The notes under the pieces: generated by a model
Told to the model about the DNA's origin: nothing
The model's input: only the letters and a program-made list of their open reading frames with translations
The model's database searches: none
Shown: one piece after another, positions 44,188 through 54,862 of the stretch
How the letters are laid out: each line of letters starts with the position of its first letter
Position numbering within the stretch: the stretch's first letter is position 1
Made by a program: the position numbers and the translations under genes
Source: Knufia peltigerae
Taxonomy: Eukaryota > Ascomycota > Eurotiomycetes > Chaetothyriales > Trichomeriaceae
Direction of reading: 5' to 3'
Length of the DNA: 64,000 nt
NCBI GenBank assembly: GCA_030247855.1
Contig: JAPDRN010000039.1
Location: 208,269-272,268 of the forward strand

Positions 44188-47100
44188 ATGGAACAGGCCT
44201 ATGTCCGCACCACGTCTGAGGTGTTGAAGCACTTCAACGTCGCTGAATCCAAGGGCCTCTCTTCACATCAAGTGGTAGAGGCGCGAAAACGATATGGGAG
44301 CAATTGTAGGTGTTGATCTCTTTCCAGTCAAGGGGCGCAGGCTAACAAAGTACACAGCCTTACCAGAAGATCCTCCCACGCCTTTGTGGCAACTCGTCCT
44401 CGAACAATTCAAGGACCAACTGGTCTTGATCCTACTTGGTTCTGCTGCGATTTCATTCGTACTTGCCCTGTTCGAAGAGTCGGACGACTGGACGGCGTTT
44501 GTGGACCCAGTCGTGATCTTGACAATCCTCATCTTGAATGCTGTTGTAGGTGTCACGCAGGAAAGCAGTGCAGAGAAGGCCATCGCCGCCCTCCAGGAAT
44601 ACTCTGCGAATGAAGCAAAAGTCCTTCGAGATGGACAAGTCCAAAAGATCAAGGCTGAAGACCTGGTGCCCGGGGATATTGTTACAGTGGCCATTGGTGA
44701 TCGCATCCCAGCTGATTGCCGACTTGTGTCCATACACAGCAACAGTTTCGCGGTTGACCAAGCCATCTTGACTGGCGAGAGTGAAAGCGTGAGCAAAGAC
44801 TGCAGGGCGGTTAAAGACGCACAGGCTGTGAAACAGGACCAGATCAATATGCTTTTCTCAGGGACAACTGTTGTCACTGGACATGCTTCCGCGGTCGTTG
44901 TGCTTACCGGAAGCTCTACGGCAATTGGTGACATCCATGAAAGCATCACCTCACAAATATCAGAGCCGACGCCGCTGAAGGAGAAACTGAACGATTTCGG
45001 CGACACTCTTGCGAAGGTGATTACGGTGATCTGCATCCTCGTCTGGCTTATCAATATTCAACATTTCAACGACCCATCTCATGGCGGTAGCTGGGCAAAG
45101 GGAGCAATCTACTACCTTAAGATTGCTGTCTCTTTGGGTGTTGCAGCAATTCCAGAAGGTCTAGCCGTTGTCATCACAACCTGTCTCGCTTTGGGAACAA
45201 GGAAGATGGCCGCAAAGAACGCCATTGTCCGAAGCCTACCGTCAGTCGAGACTCTGGGAAGCTGCAGTGTCATCTGTTCTGATAAAACCGGCACACTCAC
45301 CACGAATCAGATGAGCGTTGAGAAAGTTGTCTACCTCAATGAAAATGGTAACGACCTTGATGAGATTGAGGTGAAGGGTACAACTTTTGCTCCGATCGGC
45401 GACCTCATTCAGAACGGTAAGAGACTACAGAACGCAGCAGTTGACTCCGACACACTGAAGCAGATGTCGGAAGTCCTCGCCCTATGCAACGAGTCTCATT
45501 TGTCCTACGATCCAAAGACCAATACATACCAGAACATCGGCGAACCGACAGAGGGCGCTCTTCGTGTATTGGTTGAGAAGATCGGCACTGATGATGCGGC
45601 TACAAACAGCACCATGAGTGCACTGTCTGGCGCTGAGAGAGTGCACTTTGTCAGCAAGTACTACGAAAGCAAGCTTCCGATGCAGGCCATCTACGAGTTC
45701 TCCCGTGACCGTAAGAGCATGTCTGTCTCAGTTGGCAGTGGTCAACAACAAAAGCTGCTTGTCAAGGGTGCCCCCGAGTCCATCCTTGAACGATGCTCGC
45801 ATGTCCTACTTGGCTCGAATGGTCGCAAAGCTCCAATGAACAAGAAACACGTCTCACTCATTTCCGAAGAAGTAGTCGACTACGGTCGCAAAGGTCTCCG
45901 CGTTCTTGCACTTGCTAGCATCGACAACATCGGCGACAACAAGCTCCTTCATAGTGCCAAGAGCACCAGCGAATATTCCCAACTTGAACAGAACATGACG
46001 CTGATCGGTTTGGTTGGCATGCTCGATCCTCCACGTCCCGAAGTTGCCGCATCCATTCAAAAGTGCAGAGAGGCAGGCATTCGTGTCATCGTCATCACTG
46101 GCGACAACCAAAACACCGCCGAGACGATCTGTAAACAGATCGGTGTTTTTGGACACGATGAGGACCTCAGGGGCAAGAGCTACACAGGTCGACAGTTTGA
46201 TTCCCTGAGTGAGTCTGAGAAACTCAAAGCTGCAAAGACAGCATCCCTCTTCTCCCGAGTAGAACCAACCCACAAGTCCAAACTCGTCGATCTGCTGCAA
46301 GCTGCTGGTGAAGTCGTCGCCATGACAGGTGACGGTGTTAATGATGCACCAGCCCTCAAAAAATCAGACATCGGTGTCGCCATGGGCACGGGTACCGATG
46401 TTGCCAAGCTCGCTGCAGACATGGTTCTCGCAGACGACAACTTTGCTACTATCGAAGTTGCGATCGAGGAAGGCCGCACGATCTATTCCAACACACAGCA
46501 ATTCATCCGGTACCTCATCTCCAGCAACATCGGCGAAGTGGTTTCGATCTTCCTCACCGCCGCATTGGGTCTACCAGAAGCGCTCATTCCTGTACAGCTA
46601 CTTTGGGTCAATCTGGTGACTGATGGTCTTCCAGCTACTGCACTCTCTTTCAACCCAGCTGACCACGATGTGATGCGTAGGTCTCCACGCAAACGCGATG
46701 AGCCTTTGGTCAGTGGCTGGTTGTTTTTCAGATACATGGTTGTTGGCACGTATGTTGGCGCGGCTACTGTGTTCGGATATGTGTGGTGGTTTATGTTTTA
46801 TTCCTCGGGCCCCCATATCTCCTTCGCACAGTTACGCAACTTTCACAAGTGCTCGGCTATCAACCCACTCTATGCGAATGTTGATTGTGGCATCTTCGCA
46901 CCCAACGCCATAACTAACCGCACTGCATCGACGATATCATTGTCAATTCTAGTGGTCATTGAGATGTTCAACGCCATGAACGCACTTTCAAGCTCAGAGT
47001 CTTTGCTCACTATGCCCCTGTGGAAGAATATGAAGCTGATCTACGCAATTTGTCTATCTATGGCACTTCATTTTGCCATTTTATACACACCATTTTTGCA

Positions 47101-47299
47101 GGCTTTGTTCTCCATTGAGCCCCTCAACTTGGCTGAGTGGTCAGCCGTGTTTTGGATCTCGGCACCCGTGATATTTATTGACGAGGCACTGAAGGTATTG
47201 GAAAGAGCAATGTTTATCAGCAACACCGAGGCAGCGGTTGAGGCGCACAAGAGCGAAGGAAATGGATCCGTGGCCAATGGAAAGGTCAAGGCAAATTAG
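44188..47299 (+). CDS. SERCA-type Ca2+-transporting P-type ATPase
   Basis: Two exons, 44,188-44,305 and 44,358-47,299, give 1,019 residues, the usual SERCA length. The start is MEQAYVRTTSEVLKHFNVAE. The family block LPEDPPTPLWQLVLEQFKDQ follows the intron. The actuator loop has LTGESESV. The TM4 ion-binding motif is AAIPEGLAVVIT. The phosphorylation site is SDKTGTLTT with Asp near residue 349; KGAPESIL and TGDGVNDAPALKKSD mark the nucleotide and hinge regions. Ten membrane segments are expected. It pumps Ca2+ into the ER or related stores at ATP cost; the close relative in Neurospora is nca-1. The C terminus (SVANGKVKAN) has no clear retrieval signal. All key motifs are intact. Confidence 0.96.
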
Positions 47300-47728
47300 A
47301 GACGTAGTAGGGAAATCTAGTGCGTTTGTACTTTTGATAGAGAGAACCCTTCAGACATAGAAGCGGTATGCTAGATGGAAAAATTGAAAAAACAGCATCA
47401 ACATTCTCGTATCTAAGCAAATACCCCGTCCGGAGTACAAGGCTGAGTTGACAAGGCTGTACGGATAATCTCCGGACAATTTCCAATGGCAAGAAGAACA
47501 CATGCCTGCGACCCTCCCTCCTTTCAGGTAATGTACACATGACAAACTAATAAACACATCGCGTGGACAGGTGTGGACAGACATTGGCTGGACCATATGT
47601 TGTAGCCTGGGACTGCTGATGCTGTTGTTGTTGTTGTTGTCTTGTCGTTATACAGCCGCAAGTTCTCTCTCCATACCACTCGCTGCTCCTCCTCCGTATG
47701 AAGCAAGCCAACCTGGCTAAAAGGCACT
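47300..47728. other. Intergenic, Ca2+-ATPase to Atg28-like gene
   Basis: About 430 bases. A variant of the short element (CCGTCCGGAGTAC) occurs near 47,426, and a GTTGTTGTTGTTGTT run near 47,625. No gene is seen. Confidence 0.4.
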
Positions 47729-49660
47729 ATGCAAAAGTCCTTTATCGAGCGTATATTCCCACACCCTCCCACGAGTACCTACAAGCACTTTGCCGATGAC
47801 GATTATGGCAGTCCAGTACATCCTCGTTCGTCATCGTCACGATCGCCGCGCCCGATCGTCCTGCAGGATTCCGTCGTCACGTCCTCCTCCTCGCACAGGC
47901 GCCGCGGCAGTAGTAATGGTTCCTCCTCGTCCGTGTCCAATTACGACCGTGTTGTTTCGCAGCAGACCTTGAGCTCGCCCTCCCTCGTACGACACAACGA
48001 CCCCTTCCTCCCGGTGGAAAGAGCGGCTCGGAACCTCGAGCGGACACTCCAGGACCTTCTCGATGCTCAGTCCGAAGGTCTCGCGGCGGCCGGGCTCGGT
48101 GGCGTCGGGGAAGGTAACGGTTACTCGTCGACTACTTCGGTCGGCAGTCCGACGCCGACTCCGTCTGTGGTTGTTACGTCGATGACTGTGCCTCTGCACC
48201 AAGAACCGAGAACGATACCAATCAGGCAGCCAAAGAAGAAACGAGTGACGTTGAAGGACGCACGACGGGGACTCTCGCGGTCGCTGGCCCAATTCGCGGC
48301 ATTGAAGGAGCACGAGTTGAAAATCATCGACGGCGAAGTAGTCGCGAGGGACGACGCTCTGAAACAGGCGTCGGACCTGGACAATCGGAAACGCCTCTTG
48401 GATGCTCAGGTCCATCAAATCCAGGATCGAGCCGTCGCGGTCGATCTACGTAGCGAAGCACAACAGGTCGAGCAGGAGATCACGGAGTTGGAGACGAAGT
48501 TGCTCGAGCTCAGAAATCGACACAGACGTCTCCTCGACCAAGTGCGTGAGCACGAGAGCTCCCACGATTCGGAGCTGAGCTCGTACATGGAAGCTTTGAA
48601 ATTGAACGAGAACAACACAAGGCACTTTTTGCGCCGGCCGCCCGTGTCGCAAGGGGTTGGGCGGGGCGGCGATGATGTGCAGGGGATGTATGCCTTCAAG
48701 CCGGAACGGCGGACGCTACAAATGGCCCAGGACCAGTGGACGAACGATTTGGATCTGTTGAATTCGAGAAGAGCCGGCGTTGAAAAGGAGAGGCAAGCGC
48801 TGGATGAGGGTGGGAGATTGTGGCACGACGTTGCACATCGGATTAGAGAGTTTGAAAAGGACGTCAGAGGCAGGACGAAAGGTATGACGCAGTCGCGACT
48901 AGCGTTGGATGTGAAGGACGATGGTGAAGTAAGCGCTGTGCCGACTGATGATACCACAATGGAGTCGGTTGTGGAAAAGATGAATGCTTTAGTCGACTTT
49001 CTCCAAGAAGCATCGGCAAAGGCTGAGACCGAGGGCTGGAAATTGTTGATGTGTGCTATTGGAGCGGAGCTCGCGGCGTTCCAGGAGGCAAGACACGCAC
49101 TGGACGACAGCAGCCTGAGCTTGACTAATGGCGACCTGGGAGGCAGGGCGAGGGGGAAGAATGCCCGAGATGCGTTCGTAGACGAGGACGAAGCACACCA
49201 GGACGACCCGCACCAGGAACTGCTGGGCGAGGTGGCGACCTCGGACGTCGTTGCGGATGTGAATGTCCATGCAAAAACGCCTGGTTTTGATATCGATACG
49301 CGAGACTCGACAAAAAGTCCAAGCGAAGAGAGCAATCACAGCCTCGAAGCCACACTGCGCCAGTTTGGTCGCGGCGTGGGCAAAAAGGAGGGCCAAGACG
49401 GAGAGCACCAAACTGTTTCCAATGCAGCTGAAAATGCCAATGGTCCCCTGTCTGCGGCGGATGTGCTTGGGGGAAGTACTGGTATTGGAGGCGAAGTCGG
49501 TGATGATGGTGGTGGTGGTGGCGGCGGCGGCGACGGTGACGGTGGCGATTATACAGACTTTAAATCGCAGACCGATACAAAGGTGCGTGTACGAGGCCAT
49601 ACATCTGAGAGCGAGGATGAGGACGAACCAGGGCCCGAGTTTCTACTGTCTCATACATGA
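47729..49660 (+). CDS. ATG28: Coiled-coil protein, Atg28-like
   Basis: One exon of 643 residues. The N terminus is Ser-rich with poly-Ser runs (DSVVTSSSSHRRRGSSNG). A conserved block, DPFLPVERAARNLERTLQDL, LDAQSEGLAAAGL, is what suggests autophagy-related protein 28 of filamentous fungi. A basic stretch (RQPKKKRVTLKDARRGLSRS) leads to coiled coils of about residues 180-290 (QVEQEITELETKLLELRNRH) and again 320-400. The C-terminal third is low-complexity with a poly-Gly run (DDGGGGGGGGDGDGG) and ends in an acidic SESEDEDEPGPEFLLSH. Atg28 supports pexophagy in Pichia and acts with Atg17-like scaffolds. The assignment rests on memory of the N-terminal block, so a different coiled-coil protein is possible. 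Confidence 0.55.
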   Translation: MQKSFIERIFPHPPTSTYKHFADDDYGSPVHPRSSSSRSPRPIVLQDSVVTSSSSHRRRGSSNGSSSSVSNYDRVVSQQTLSSPSLVRHNDPFLPVERAARNLERTLQDLLDAQSEGLAAAGLGGVGEGNGYSSTTSVGSPTPTPSVVVTSMTVPLHQEPRTIPIRQPKKKRVTLKDARRGLSRSLAQFAALKEHELKIIDGEVVARDDALKQASDLDNRKRLLDAQVHQIQDRAVAVDLRSEAQQVEQEITELETKLLELRNRHRRLLDQVREHESSHDSELSSYMEALKLNENNTRHFLRRPPVSQGVGRGGDDVQGMYAFKPERRTLQMAQDQWTNDLDLLNSRRAGVEKERQALDEGGRLWHDVAHRIREFEKDVRGRTKGMTQSRLALDVKDDGEVSAVPTDDTTMESVVEKMNALVDFLQEASAKAETEGWKLLMCAIGAELAAFQEARHALDDSSLSLTNGDLGGRARGKNARDAFVDEDEAHQDDPHQELLGEVATSDVVADVNVHAKTPGFDIDTRDSTKSPSEESNHSLEATLRQFGRGVGKKEGQDGEHQTVSNAAENANGPLSAADVLGGSTGIGGEVGDDGGGGGGGGDGDGGDYTDFKSQTDTKVRVRGHTSESEDEDEPGPEFLLSHT

Positions 49661-49939
49661 AACTCCTGAAAAATGTGTCGAGGTGGCATGTTTTATGTTT
49701 GTAGCGATTGTATTACTGCGCGTAGTGTTTTGGAGCGATACGAATTAGCTACCTAGCGATCTGCGTCATATATCACAAATGAACCTGGCTGGGTCTATAA
49801 TCAAATCAATTGAACCGACCTTTCAAGTTAACAATCTCGGGAGAGACGCGTATCATCGGAGAAGAGACAGCCGGTATGTGATTGAATTCTGTGTCTGTTT
49901 TGTTTTGACTTTCATTCGTAAAAGATGTATTCAATTTCA

Positions 49940-51253
49940 TCAAGTCGTACCCTCCTTCTGTTCGTATAACCGCCTCCTTATTTCGGTACTACTAATCTTA
50001 CTCTCGAAGTTTTGTTTATTCTGTTGCTGCTGTGGTTGTCCTTCAACACCATCGTCGTCGTCGTCATCATCATCATCAAAACCGACACCTGCGTCCAGCA
50101 CGTGAACTTCAAAGACCTCGAGGGCCTTCCACCCCTTCTCGAGCCTTTTGTCGTTGACGGCCTTGCCGCCGGCGCGGGTCTCGCCGGAAATGACGAGCGC
50201 CGTGATGTCTTGGTCGGTGATTGTCGGCCCAAAGGGGTCAGATATCTGTGTGTAGTTGATGATGATGTCGTCGGCGCCGACGGCGTAGCTGACGCGGACG
50301 ACTTTCCCGTTTGGCCCGGGCTGGTCGACATGTTCTGTCTTTTGAATCGAAGCCACGTCCGGGTGGAATACCAGTATCGATTCGACAAACTCGGCCGTAC
50401 GCTGTTGGCGGGTCGCCCAGGATTCCACGACCGCCCCGTACTTTTTGTTCACGAGGAGCTCGTCGCCCGTGATCCCTACAGTGATGAGACGTGGCGGCGT
50501 AGTGGGCTGCTGTGCGTCTGGTTCGGACGGCTCAGCGGCAAGCACCGTGGCTGTCAGGAGAAGTTTGTGTCCGATGTGCAAGTGGTCAAAGGTGCCGCCG
50601 ACCGCGACAGACTTGTGGCTTGTCACTGGGCCTTCGTCGCCAGCCACATAGGCTGACGTCGCCGAGGCGCATGGGTTGGTTGTGACGGACGGGCCACAAG
50701 GTAGGCGCTGAACCGGAGGGGCGATGCCACCTTGCCGTGACTGCCAGGCCGTGACGAGGGTTCTGAGGTGGGATTCGCCGGTCTCGCCTTCGACCGTGTA
50801 GAGTGTCGTGTAGTGGCGAGAGGGAGTCGAGGAGACGAATGTTTCGAAATCGACAATGGGGCCAGAGAGGGACTGTTTGCCTAGGATAGATGGGGAGAGA
50901 TTGCTCGACCGCGGCTCCAACACAAAGAGCCTCACATCCAGACCTCCAGGGAAGTCCAGGTCAATGTTTGCCTGGGCGGCAACTGAGCAGATGAGACTGT
51001 AGGTGTGTGAAAAGAGCGTCTGGAGTAGAGGATAGCTGGCGGACCGGGATATGTTAGGGCTGATTGGATACGAAGATGGGAGCACCAAGGCGATGTCCAG
51101 CCTTGTAACGGATGAGGAGCTTGGGTGAGTGAGCTTCGGGAGGAGAGTCTCAAAGGTCGTCTTGTACGCTGATCTCAGTGAGGCTGGACTGGACGGCAGC
51201 TGGAGAGCCGGCAAGAGGAGAAGTTCCAGTGGTGATGGAGGTGTCGGTGCCAT
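49940..51253 (-). CDS. CAB4: Pantetheine-phosphate adenylyltransferase (CoA synthesis)
   Basis: One exon of 437 residues. The nucleotidyltransferase core starts at about residue 216: SVAVGGTFDHLHIGHKLLLT, with the HxGH motif of the ATP site. RLITVGITGDELLVNKKYG and ESWATRQQRTAEFVESILV follow, then DDIIINYTQISDPFGPTITD and LVISGETRAGGKAVNDKRLE. This is the eukaryotic PPAT type, which adenylylates 4'-phosphopantetheine. The N-terminal 200 residues are a weakly conserved fungal extension. A nine-residue poly-Asp and a short poly-Gln run lie near the C terminus, which is probably flexible. There is no dephospho-CoA kinase domain, so it is not a fused synthase. Head-to-head with the WD40 gene. Confidence 0.9.
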   Translation of the reverse strand: MAPTPPSPLELLLLPALQLPSSPASLRSAYKTTFETLLPKLTHPSSSSVTRLDIALVLPSSYPISPNISRSASYPLLQTLFSHTYSLICSVAAQANIDLDFPGGLDVRLFVLEPRSSNLSPSILGKQSLSGPIVDFETFVSSTPSRHYTTLYTVEGETGESHLRTLVTAWQSRQGGIAPPVQRLPCGPSVTTNPCASATSAYVAGDEGPVTSHKSVAVGGTFDHLHIGHKLLLTATVLAAEPSEPDAQQPTTPPRLITVGITGDELLVNKKYGAVVESWATRQQRTAEFVESILVFHPDVASIQKTEHVDQPGPNGKVVRVSYAVGADDIIINYTQISDPFGPTITDQDITALVISGETRAGGKAVNDKRLEKGWKALEVFEVHVLDAGVGFDDDDDDDDDGVEGQPQQQQNKQNFESKISSTEIRRRLYEQKEGTT

Positions 51254-51683
51254 TCTTCTGATCGTACGGACTTGGTCCAGAGATGGTGACGATGTGATTC
51301 TTACTGTTGTATCAAATATCTACGTTGATAACGCTGAGCCGTGAGGAAAGTTATCGGCAATGAAGCGGCTGTCGTGGTTGTACGGCGATGCTCGTCACGA
51401 CTCTACCGAGGCAGGCAGAGGACTTTCTGTTGAAAGACAGAAATACAGCTCAATCGTCAACTGTTACTCTGTCTCCGTATAACTTAGAGTAGATCATAGG
51501 TGGTCTCATGGAGTAAAGAAACCAAGGCTATTATGTCTATGTGGTGGTTGGACGAATAAACGAGGTGCAAAGTGCTAACTCGATGGTTCGTACAAGACTT
51601 TCTCAGCAACCACAAAACATCCCACTCAGAGTCACTGCACGGGGCTCGTCAGGCTTCAATTTCCATGTAGTTAGTTGTTGATT
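51254..51683. promoter_or_regulatory. Divergent promoter, PPAT and WD40 genes
   Basis: About 430 bases between divergent starts. No repeat or RNA gene seen. Confidence 0.4.
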
Positions 51684-53922
51684 ATGCCCTTCCACATTCC
51701 TCGCCATCAACATACCCTCTCCGACTCTTCTCCCACCTACGACAACTACTACAGCGCCACCAATGCCATATACCAGACTGGCCAGACTCTGAGCTCTATT
51801 GGCGCTCCGAACCCTCATTGGAACGACAACAACACGCCCACCACGGCCGCCGAAAATCATTCCTACCAGCCACAGCCAAACACCAATGGCAATGGCACCG
51901 TGATTCCCTACCGTCCTGCGCCGAATGCATATCCTGGTACGCACGCCGCCGCCGTCGCACCGCCCTCGTCAGACACACAGTTAGGAGGACATTATCCTCA
52001 AGGCTTGCGACGGTCCTTGACTGTCGGGCGACAAGGAGAAAGAGAATACATGAACAATCAACCAGGTTCCGCCATGGGTGACATCCACCACTATGGTGCG
52101 CCGCCAGCTTATGGAGGCGAAGCGCTGTCTATCAATATTGAGCCTTCTACGCCCGGCCATCCAAACAATGTCGCGGGGAACACGATCCCAGGGACACTCC
52201 AGCCAGGTCTACAGAACAGACCGACGGCACTGAACACGAGCAACACGGCACCGACACTCCCTACTCTGCCTCAAGTATCGACCCAGATGCAGCAGTCGCC
52301 CTTGTCTGCAAGGCCCATGACCCTCAATCACACCCACAGCTACTCGAGATCGAGTCCAGGTGTAATGGACCAACCGAGATACAAACCGTTCTCAAACAAC
52401 ACTCCTGAGCAATCCAAGTACCCCTCCGCTCCGTCTGGGCACCTCTCGAGCACCCCTCAAGGACCACCGTCTTATTCTCCTCTTGGCCTCGCGGACATCA
52501 GGCCGCGCTCCGATACGAATGCCACAGACATACCCTTCAGCCCGAGCACTGCTCAGGAAGAGGATCGCCGAGAACACCCACAGAACAGTAATTATATTGC
52601 GCCTTGGCCGATATACGCAGTAGACTGGTGCAAGTGGCCTCCACGGTCAAGTGGAGGTTCGTCGGGCAAGGTGGCCCTCGGAAGCTATCTGGAAGATAAC
52701 CACAATTATGTATGGTGTTAACTATTTGCTGGACTGGAACAAAGAAGCTGACACACCCAGATACAAATCTTAGAGACTCAACGAACACAGGTCGACCCAG
52801 AAAATCCACACGGCGAAAGAGGGCTGGAGTTTATCAAGACTGCGGAAGCCACCCATGCATATCCCGTAACCCGAATACTGTGGGAGCCACCTTCTTCGAA
52901 CAAGCAAACTACCGATTTGCTCGCCACATCCGGCGACCATTTGAGGTTATGGTCGTTACCGAATGACCAACATGGATACCAGTCCAATTCGATCAACCGT
53001 CCACCAAATTCGAAATCACCTCCACCACAAAAGCTATCGCCCTTGGCCCTCTTGTCGAACTCCAAATCTCCTGAACACACTGCTCCAATCACGTCTCTGG
53101 ATTGGAATGTGGTCCAGCCATCACTGATCATCACCTCCTCGATTGACACGACTTGCACAATTTGGGACATTCCCACACTGACAGCCAAAACACAACTCAT
53201 TGCTCACGATAAAGAGGTTTATGATGTCCGCTTCTGCGCCAATAGTGTTGACGTGTTTGTCTCGTGCGGCGCCGATGGGAGCGTACGTATGTTTGATTTA
53301 CGGAGCCTCGAACACAGTACAATCATTTACGAGCCGAGTGAAAAGCAACAAGACAAGAATTGTAAGTTCACCATAAATGCGTTCGATGTCACGAAGTCGC
53401 AGGAAGTAGATCTTGATTCGCGACTAACATTTCTGCCTAGCACAACTTTCCGACCCCCTTTCGACGTCCCCGACACGCGGGTCTGGATCTCAGACGCTAT
53501 CCTTCCCGCCTCCGCTCCTACGTATTGCCGCATCGCCTCATGATACCCATCTCCTCGCCACTTTCTCGCAAGACTCGAGCGTCATCCGCGTACTAGACGT
53601 ACGGCAACCCGGGCAGGCCTTGCTTGAGCTGAAGGGGCACAGCGCTTCTGTAAACTGTGTGGAATGGAGCAATACGCAGCGAGGGTTACTCGCCTCTGGC
53701 GGCGACGATTGCTGTGTGCTGTTGTGGGATCTGTTGGGTTCGGCCGGCAATCTCCCGGCGGGTGTCCCGGCGGGAGCTTCTGGAGGTGGCGGAACGGCCC
53801 AGGAACGTGGACCTTCTGCCGTCTGGGAGTCACGGTACGAAGTGGCCAATTTGAGCTGGGCGCCGACCATGGGAACACTCGGAGTCTGTGGTGGCAAGGG
53901 GTTCTGGGGTGTCCAGCTTTGA
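51684..53922 (+). CDS. WD40 protein, DCAF7/WDR68-like
   Basis: Three exons, 51,684-52,709, 52,761-53,361 and 53,441-53,922, give 702 residues. The first 300 residues are low-complexity (Pro, Ser, Asn, Gln), absent from animal DCAF7. The WD region starts at YIAPWPIYAVDWCKWP and continues FIKTAEATHAYPVTRILWEP, LLATSGDHLRLW, APITSLDWNVVQPSLIITSS, CTIWDIPTLTAKTQLIAHDK and VRFCANSVDVFVSCGADGSV. The last exon has VIRVLDVRQPGQALLELKGH and ASGGDDCCVLLWDL. The spacing VLDVRQPGQ is a strong hint of this family, which scaffolds DYRK kinases and CUL4 ligases. In exon 3 a Gly/Ala insert replaces part of a blade. Splicing was set by phase, with a CTAAC branch site before the last acceptor. Confidence 0.85.
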
Positions 53923-54862
53923 GTGCTCTTGATCGGACCTCCTTCCCAACATTCACGACGAGCAATTTACGGACATGCTCTTTATGAGTTTGGATTCATC
54001 AGCCTTTGTTGGTTGCCAGTTGAAAAGATGCCCCCCCCCGGACGCCTTTATTCACATAGGACCACACTTGACCAACTTGACGGCAGGCGGGTCTGGCAGG
54101 GTTGTTGACAGCCCTGGCAACAACGCGATCAATATGATGCGCTGCAAGGTGGTTTCGAAAACGCACGCGTGAGAGGAACGTGGCGAGGTGTACGGGACGA
54201 GCCAAAATGTGTGTATGTGTGTGTGTTAGGAGAGCACAACTAGGTACCTACCGACCTAGAACCAGGGCGGGAACACCTTCATAGCGCTGGCGTTGCATTC
54301 ACTTGATAAAACCTTTGGCCAACGACGTTTACCTGCATCCCCCCCGTGTTGAACCCCTAGTGGGAGTCAAACCAGCAGGGAGACCTGGTGTGTCTACTAT
54401 TGTATGCGCGTTTCAGAAGTTGTCGCAAAGATGTCAAAACTTTCTAGAAGCAATGTGTTGCCCAGACAGACAAATGACATGTGATGTTGGCATTTTGAGG
54501 CCATCATTTGATTAATTTCATATAGCTAGCTCCTGGTTACCTAGACAAGTAGGTACCCAAGGTACGGAGTAGTCAAGACAGGTAGGTATATTTCGTAGAT
54601 AAGTTCTGGATTCATCGTGCTCTACCGCAAGAGAGGATGGATACAAAAAGACTGTTCAACAACTCAGTCCCACACCCTCTTTTTTTTCAGTAGTCGAGCC
54701 CAAGGATGGGAAAAATAAACTGCCCAGCATCTTATACTGGCGTTGGAGTTGCGTGTGTAGCAGATGTGTGTACACCACATTCGATGTTTGGTATCTTGAT
54801 ATCAATGATAAAGAGACAGGGGGGGGAAACAACATAAAATCCCCTGGCTTTTTGTAACTCTC
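53923..54862. other. Convergent intergenic region, WD40 and DUF1640-type genes
   Basis: 940 bases with a C-run near 54,030, a GT-rich microsatellite near 54,207-54,229, a TACGGAGTA element at 54,563-54,571 and several TACCTA/TAGGTA motifs (54,243-54,590). No supported gene. Confidence 0.5.

Noticed and set aside
44263..45054. 263-codon minus-strand frame
   Set aside because: It is antisense to the Ca2+-ATPase.
48415..49335. 306-codon minus-strand frame
   Set aside because: It is Ser-rich and antisense to the Atg28-like coiled-coil gene; no ordered domain.
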